From assembly GCF_014841565.1 (NCBI RefSeq), contig NZ_JACYUD010000009.1:62001-126000 (forward strand): DNA of 64,000 nucleotides, read 5' to 3'. The notes beneath the pieces are model-generated. The model had not been told where the DNA came from and searched no databases. It was given only the letters and a program-made list of their open reading frames with translations. A program made the translations under genes and the position numbers. The DNA comes from Rhizobium sp. CFBP 8762 (GTDB taxonomy: Bacteria; Pseudomonadota; Alphaproteobacteria; Rhizobiales; Rhizobiaceae). Positions 59,469-64,000 of this stretch are shown here, piece after piece; within the stretch, counting starts at the first letter, position 1, and every line of letters begins with the position of its first letter.

Positions 59469-61103
59469 GCGAATATTCGGCGAATTTATCTTTTTTTCGA
59501 ACGTACTGTTGAACGCCGGTTTACTAACAATACCGTCGAGTTCCGAGCGATGACGGTACAGTGCCAGGAATGCTTCAAAATCAACATCATACAGTGTTTT
59601 TCGTGCGGCATCCGGCAGACGCTCCCTGCCCTTTGGGCCCATTGCAGACCCCGCAGTATTCAGGTCCGGGTAAAGCGCGCTCGCAACACTGGCGGTCATT
59701 GCCGTCCCCAGCAGAACTGCATCCGCTTCGTCTGGAATAATGACCCGGCAGCCTGTCACATCGGCATAAAGCTCGATCAGCAGAGGATTGTGGATATGCC
59801 CGCCGGTAACATGAAGTGTATCAAGATGGTAACCGCGCTCCGTCATCATCGCCAGAATGTGGCGGATACCCAAAGTAATGGCAACACAAGTCCGCCAGTA
59901 CAGACGGCACAAGGCATCGAATGATGAGTCCAGCGTCAGGCCGCTGATCACGCCCACGCCATTGGGGTCGGCAAGCGGCGAACGGTTTCCGTGAAAGTCC
60001 GGCAACACATGCAGGCGCGGAGCAAAGGCATCGCCCTCTTCTGCCCGCAAGGCCTGGATACGGTCGATGATCCGCTTGTGCAGCGCTTTGTCCGGCGGTC
60101 CGCCCGCGCTGTGAATGCGCACGATATGGTCGAGCAGGGCACCCGTTGCAGACTGGCCCCCTTCCACCAGCCAAAGATCGGGTAGCAACGCTTCGAAATA
60201 TGGTCCCCACAATCCGAAGCCGGGCTTCATGTCTTTCGAAAAGGCGACAATACAACTCGACGTGCCTGCAATCAAAGCCAGATGGTGTTCCAGCGTATCG
60301 CCATTGCCAGCGTAACGCCCCAGTGCGCCGAAAGCCCCGGCATAGGCATCGATCAGACCGGTTGCCACCTCGCACTCGGTATCCAACCCCAGTGCGTTCG
60401 CAGCCTCGGGCAATAGTTTGCCAACGGATGCCCCGACCGGCAAGGTGTCTTCGGGCAGACCAGCACGGGTGCGAAGGTCCGACAGATCGACAGCGGCCAG
60501 AAAGTCTGGCTGCCATCCACCGGCGTGCGACAGGTAATTCCATTTGGCTGTCAAAGTACTGCGGGAGCGCGCCAGCGATCCGGCTGCCCGCCATGTCATG
60601 AAGTCTGCCAGATCGAAGATGGCTCCGGCTTTGGCCCATTGCTCCGGCAGTTTCTGCTTCAGCCACATCAGCTTGGGGATCTGCATTTCCGGGGAAATCG
60701 CTTTGCCGGAGTGCTCCAGAACCGGATGATGCGTTGCCGTGCAAGCCTCGGCTTGACTGATCGCGCGATGGTCCATCCAGACAATTGTGTCCCATTGGGC
60801 ATCGCCGTTCAGCGATATGGACAGCGGCTTGCCCTCGGTATCGCGCACCACAAGGGAGCACGTCGCATCGAAACCGATTGCCGCAATGGACTGTGCGGTG
60901 ACACCCGCCGCGCTACAGGCGCCCTTAACCGCAGTGCAGACGGCAGCCCAGATATCCTCGGAATCATGCTCCGCATAATTTTCACGCGGACGGTTCATGA
61001 GAATGGCATGATCGGCCCGTCCCAAAAGCCTGCCATGTGTATCGAACACGCCCGCGCGTGCGCTTCCCGTTCCGATATCGACGGCAACGACCAGATCCCG
61101 CAT
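59457..61103 (-). CDS. FGGY-family carbohydrate kinase (D-ribulokinase type)
   Basis: The 548-residue kinase has the N-terminal phosphate-1 motif VAVDIGTGSARAGVFD, the family signature around IVWMDHRAISQAEAC and a C-terminal nucleotide domain with LHVTGGHIHNPLL and DEADAVLLGTAM. GFDATCSLVV and GNRSPLADP favour the ribulo-/ribitol-type kinases of the FGGY family over xylulokinase. It is the last gene of the leftward polyol operon and should phosphorylate a ketose made by SmoS or MtlK. ATG 61103 is used. Its final codons contain the -35 of the sRNA promoter. Confidence 0.85.
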   Translation of the reverse strand: MRDLVVAVDIGTGSARAGVFDTHGRLLGRADHAILMNRPRENYAEHDSEDIWAAVCTAVKGACSAAGVTAQSIAAIGFDATCSLVVRDTEGKPLSISLNGDAQWDTIVWMDHRAISQAEACTATHHPVLEHSGKAISPEMQIPKLMWLKQKLPEQWAKAGAIFDLADFMTWRAAGSLARSRSTLTAKWNYLSHAGGWQPDFLAAVDLSDLRTRAGLPEDTLPVGASVGKLLPEAANALGLDTECEVATGLIDAYAGAFGALGRYAGNGDTLEHHLALIAGTSSCIVAFSKDMKPGFGLWGPYFEALLPDLWLVEGGQSATGALLDHIVRIHSAGGPPDKALHKRIIDRIQALRAEEGDAFAPRLHVLPDFHGNRSPLADPNGVGVISGLTLDSSFDALCRLYWRTCVAITLGIRHILAMMTERGYHLDTLHVTGGHIHNPLLIELYADVTGCRVIIPDEADAVLLGTAMTASVASALYPDLNTAGSAMGPKGRERLPDAARKTLYDVDFEAFLALYRHRSELDGIVSKPAFNSTFEKKINSPNIRGTF

Positions 61104-61125
61104 CAACACCCTGTTTCGTTAATCC

Positions 61126-61782
61126 TCATCCAACAAGATGGAGCAAATCTCGCATGTCGTCAAACAGGTGATCGGGCTTCAGGGCCGATAATATGGCCTT
61201 GTGCCGTTCGTTGTTGGCATGTGTGCCACCAGCGAACGCAAATACGCGCATATTTGCCGCTTTGGCTGCAAGTATGCCGGCCGGGCTATCCTCAATCACC
61301 ACACAGTCTCGTGGGTCGACATTCATGGTGTCTGCCGCCAGCAGGAAAAGGTCCGGGGCCGGTTTTCCGTTTGCTACCATCGTTGCGCTGAAAATATGCG
61401 GATCGAGTTTATCGATCAGCCCTGTCAGCGTCAGCGACAGCCGGATACGCTCCGGCTGGCTGGAGGACGCAACGCAGCGCTTGATGTTCAGGCCATCCAG
61501 CGTTTCTGCAATGCCTGGAATAGGCTGCAATTCCGTCTGGAATCGCTCATACAGAGAGGCGCGCATTCCGTCGAGGAAAGCATCGTCTATAGCAAGCCCA
61601 TACTCCGACTTCAGCACATCGCCCATGGTTTTGACGCTCTTGCCCAAAAAACGCTCATAGGCGATGTCGGGCTCGATGTGCACACCGTGCTCAGTGAGAA
61701 TGCGGAGCAAGACATCGAACGAGATCGGCTCGCTATCCACAAGCACGCCGTCGCAATCGAAAATGATCAGGTCAGCATTCAT
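61126..61782 (-). CDS. HAD-superfamily phosphatase/phosphoglucomutase-like
   Basis: The 218-residue protein has the HAD nucleophile motif IIFDCDGVLVDSEP, motif II in RCVASSSQPERI and motifs III/IV in VIEDSPAGILAAKAANM. This is subfamily IA with an alpha-helical cap. It may remove phosphate from a sugar phosphate in the polyol pathway; exact substrate unknown. It starts 10 bases after mtlK and is followed by the FGGY kinase gene 22 bases on. Confidence 0.86.
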   Translation of the reverse strand: MNADLIIFDCDGVLVDSEPISFDVLLRILTEHGVHIEPDIAYERFLGKSVKTMGDVLKSEYGLAIDDAFLDGMRASLYERFQTELQPIPGIAETLDGLNIKRCVASSSQPERIRLSLTLTGLIDKLDPHIFSATMVANGKPAPDLFLLAADTMNVDPRDCVVIEDSPAGILAAKAANMRVFAFAGGTHANNERHKAILSALKPDHLFDDMRDLLHLVG

Positions 61783-61792
61783 CGTTCAGCTT

Positions 61793-63277
61793 TCACGCGG
61801 CCAACTGGCCGCCGAGATAGAGGGTAAGGGTTTGGCGTGTACCCTTTTCCCACAGTGTTTTTAAGGCATAGCTGAAACTTTTCCGGAAGATTTCCGATCG
61901 CGCAACGTCACCAAAAATATCACCCAGTGCCAGAAACGCAGCGGGATCGTCCTTCGCCTTCATCGCGGCTTCATGCAGCCGGTCGGCATTGGCATCGTTG
62001 AACACGATTGCTTTGCCGGAATCCGATGTTCCCGCGAAGTAGCGGCACCAGAGCGCCGACACCAGCGCCAGACCGGTGATATCAAGCCCCTTGGCCAGCC
62101 GGTCTGCCGTCGAAGGCAGAATGAACTTCGGCTGACGGTTGGACCCATCCTGCGCGAGACGCGGAATTGTGTCGCCGATTTTCGGGTTGGAGAAGCGCGT
62201 TTCGATCAGCGTGAAATAGTCGTTCAGATCGGTATTCGGCACCGGCGGAATGATGGGTATGATCTCTTCCTTCTCCAGCTTCGCGAGAAAGTCACGGATC
62301 AGTGGCTCTTCCATTGCCTCATGCACGAAGTGGATATCGAGAAGCGCTGCGGGGTAGGCAATCGCCGCATGGCCGCCGTTCAGAATACGGATCTTCATAT
62401 GTTCATAGGGGGCCACGTCCTCTACGAAGGTCACGCCGACCTCTTCGAGCGCGGGACGTCCCTGGGGGAAGTTATCTTCGAGCACCCACTGCTTGAACTC
62501 CTCGCAGAACACCGGCCATTGATCAGCAATGCCGAATTCGTCTGCGACGATGCCGATTTCACGCGCGCCGGTCGCCGGCGTGATCCGGTCCACCATGCCG
62601 TTTGGAAACGCGACGTTGTTTTCAATCCACGTTGCAAAGCCGGGGTCCGACAGTCTGGCGAGGCCCACCACGGCAGCTTGCGTCACATGGCCGTTGCCGG
62701 GAATATTGTCGCATGACATGACGGTAAACGGCGGAATGTTCAGCGAGGCGCGCTGCTTCAAACCAGCAACGATGAAGCCAAAGACGGTCTTGGGTTCGCC
62801 CGGGTTCTGCCCATCGGCAACCATGGCGGGATGAGCCGGGTTGAACACGCCTGTCGCCGGATCAATGAAATAGCCGCCTTCGGTAATTGTCAGCGAGACG
62901 ATGCGGATATGCGGATCGGTCAACTGGTTGATGATGCTGCGGGTCTCGCCGGGCTTGAGATAGCCGATCATCGGTGCGGTCACACGCGCCGCCGTGCGGT
63001 TGTTGTCCTGCTCCACCACCGTCGTCAGATAGTCCTGACTCGCCAGCTTTTCCCGCATCGCTTCATCCGACGGCAGAACACCCGCGCCAATGATCGCCCA
63101 ATCATGATCGTGGCCCAAGCCAAACAGATCGTCCAGATACACGGCCTGATGGGCGCGGTGGAAGTTGCCGACGCCGAAATGCACGATCCCGGCGCGCAAG
63201 TTCGCACGTTCATAGGCCGGAATGGCCGCCTTGGTGCTGATGTCGTCCAGTGTTGCCAGAGAAAGTTCGATTGTCAT
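61793..63277 (-). CDS. mtlK: Mannitol 2-dehydrogenase
   Basis: MtlK oxidises D-mannitol (and often D-arabinitol or sorbitol) to the ketose using NAD. The 494-residue long-chain polyol dehydrogenase has the N-terminal IVHFGVGNFHRAHQAVYLDD nucleotide region, SCDNIPGNGHVTQ and the C-terminal MKIRILNGGHAAIAYPAAL holding the catalytic Lys-Asn-His set. It follows the SmoS-type gene by 27 bp in a leftward operon, as in Rhodobacter and rhizobial smo-mtlK loci. Confidence 0.93.
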   Translation of the reverse strand: MTIELSLATLDDISTKAAIPAYERANLRAGIVHFGVGNFHRAHQAVYLDDLFGLGHDHDWAIIGAGVLPSDEAMREKLASQDYLTTVVEQDNNRTAARVTAPMIGYLKPGETRSIINQLTDPHIRIVSLTITEGGYFIDPATGVFNPAHPAMVADGQNPGEPKTVFGFIVAGLKQRASLNIPPFTVMSCDNIPGNGHVTQAAVVGLARLSDPGFATWIENNVAFPNGMVDRITPATGAREIGIVADEFGIADQWPVFCEEFKQWVLEDNFPQGRPALEEVGVTFVEDVAPYEHMKIRILNGGHAAIAYPAALLDIHFVHEAMEEPLIRDFLAKLEKEEIIPIIPPVPNTDLNDYFTLIETRFSNPKIGDTIPRLAQDGSNRQPKFILPSTADRLAKGLDITGLALVSALWCRYFAGTSDSGKAIVFNDANADRLHEAAMKAKDDPAAFLALGDIFGDVARSEIFRKSFSYALKTLWEKGTRQTLTLYLGGQLAA

Positions 63278-63304
63278 AGTATCCTCCGCGACGGGTATGA
63301 GCTA

Positions 63305-64000
63305 TCAGCTCATCCAGTTGCCGCCATCGACATTGTAGGTCTGCGAGACGATGTAGTCGCTATCGGCAGAGGCGAGAAAAATCGCCATGCCGGTCAGATC
63401 GTCCGGTGTTGCCATGCGGCCAAACGGGACTTCCTTCCCGACCAGCGCTTGCTTTTCGCCCTTGGGCCGATTTTCATATTTCGCAAACAGCGCATCCACG
63501 CCGTCCCAGTGTTCGCCGTCCACCACGCCCGGGGCAATGGCATTCACGTTGATGCCATGCTGGATCAGGTTCAATCCTGCCGATTGCGTCAGGCTGATGA
63601 CAGCGGCCTTGGTGGCGCAATACACCGCCACAAGCGCTTCGCCACGGCGTCCCGCCTGGCTGGCCATGTTGATGATCTTGCCGCCCTTGCCGCGTGCAAT
63701 CATATGGCGGGCAACCGCCTGCATGGTAAACAGCGTGCCGGATACATTGATCGCAAACAGCCGCTCATAGCTGTCCCGCGTGATATCGGCGATGGGTGCG
63801 AGATCGAACAGGGCTGCGTTGTTGACCAGAATATTCAGCCCGCCTGTTTTCGAAATCGCCGTTTCCACGGCTGCATCTATGGATGCCTGATCGGTTACAT
63901 CCATTTCCACCGCATAGGCTTGATTGCCAATACTTTCAGCCGCCGCCTGCGCCCGTTCCAGATTGATATCGGCGATGGCAACAGTTGCGCCTTCGCGCAC
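63305..64000 (-). CDS. smoS: Sorbitol dehydrogenase SmoS-type SDR (5' end cut by window edge)
   Basis: The visible 231 residues lack the N-terminus, including the glycine-rich NAD motif. The rest is a classical SDR: NILVNNAALF, a catalytic serine in NMASQAGRRG and the YCATKAAV motif with Tyr and Lys; it ends YNVDGGNWMS, as in SmoS. It probably converts sorbitol to fructose or galactitol to tagatose. It leads into mtlK. The transporter genes usual for this locus would lie beyond the right edge. Confidence 0.87.
   Translation of the reverse strand: MREGATVAIADINLERAQAAAESIGNQAYAVEMDVTDQASIDAAVETAISKTGGLNILVNNAALFDLAPIADITRDSYERLFAINVSGTLFTMQAVARHMIARGKGGKIINMASQAGRRGEALVAVYCATKAAVISLTQSAGLNLIQHGINVNAIAPGVVDGEHWDGVDALFAKYENRPKGEKQALVGKEVPFGRMATPDDLTGMAIFLASADSDYIVSQTYNVDGGNWMS

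Overview
The window reads as a chromosomal segment of a Rhizobiaceae alphaproteobacterium (Agrobacterium/Rhizobium/Sinorhizobium group). I base this on gene content: choline transporter choXWV, a NolR-type ArsR regulator, BacA, the rhizobial haem operon hmuPSTUV, the PhyR-NepR-EcfG general stress system with HWE histidine kinases, and a SmoS-MtlK polyol operon. Genus and species cannot be fixed from this alone. Genes are densely packed, often with 1-14 bp overlaps, and no gene-free stretch exceeds about 270 bp. I see no insertion sequence, prophage, CRISPR array or rRNA; one tRNA-Arg(CCG) is present.

Layout. 1-5.1 kb: thymidine kinase (cut by the left edge), choXWV, a HugZ-like protein, nolR with a likely autoregulatory operator. 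5.1-11.6 kb: a secreted family 9 glycoside hydrolase, an omega-amino-acid:pyruvate aminotransferase, adenine deaminase and KDG kinase. 11.6-18.1 kb: housekeeping (Der, a YfgM-like TPR protein, NnrU), a secreted polysaccharide deacetylase, BacA with a strongly folded leader, and a luciferase-like oxidoreductase. 18.2-29.2 kb: a purine catabolic region (XdhABC, PuuD, GuaD reading right; PuuE, UraD, Alc, AllA, UraH reading left) with a YefM-YoeB toxin-antitoxin pair set between the two halves. With the adenine deaminase further left, every step from adenine or guanine to glyoxylate and urea is encoded here. 29.3-31.3 kb: divergent FAD oxidase and MnmD genes, possibly a split MnmC. 31.5-37.7 kb: a DEAD-box helicase, an ATP-grasp/alpha-E/transglutaminase operon, and a small island bounded by inverted dispersed repeats. 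37.7-42.5 kb: a ROK repressor divergent from a xylose-type ABC transporter with a clear operator. 43.4-46.7 kb: tRNA-Arg and a four-gene envelope/globin cluster. 46.8-53.8 kb: haem and iron acquisition (IsdG-type monooxygenase, TonB, hmuPSTUV). 53.8-59.5 kb: the general stress response locus. 59.5-64 kb: a polyol catabolic operon, cut by the right edge.

The most interesting item is not a protein. On the minus strand at about 59,311-59,437, between a stress-locus histidine kinase and the polyol kinase, there is a candidate small RNA of about 125 nt. It has an EcfG-type promoter embedded in the last codons of the neighbouring gene, three stem-loops that each display CCCCC in the loop, and a U-rich intrinsic terminator. 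Position, promoter class and C-rich loops all match what is known of the Caulobacter stress sRNA GsrN, so I propose it as a GsrN-type regulator. EcfG-type promoters are also visible in the divergent nepR/phyR intergenic region and before the DUF883 membrane-protein gene, so the regulon can be partly read from the DNA.

Other regulatory structure: a palindromic NolR-type site before nolR, paired TGTACA motifs before the antitoxin gene, a 21-bp palindrome before the sugar-binding gene, two TGA-N9-TCA iron-type motifs in the haem region, and two copies of a 43-bp palindromic repeat that differ by a compensatory base-pair change.
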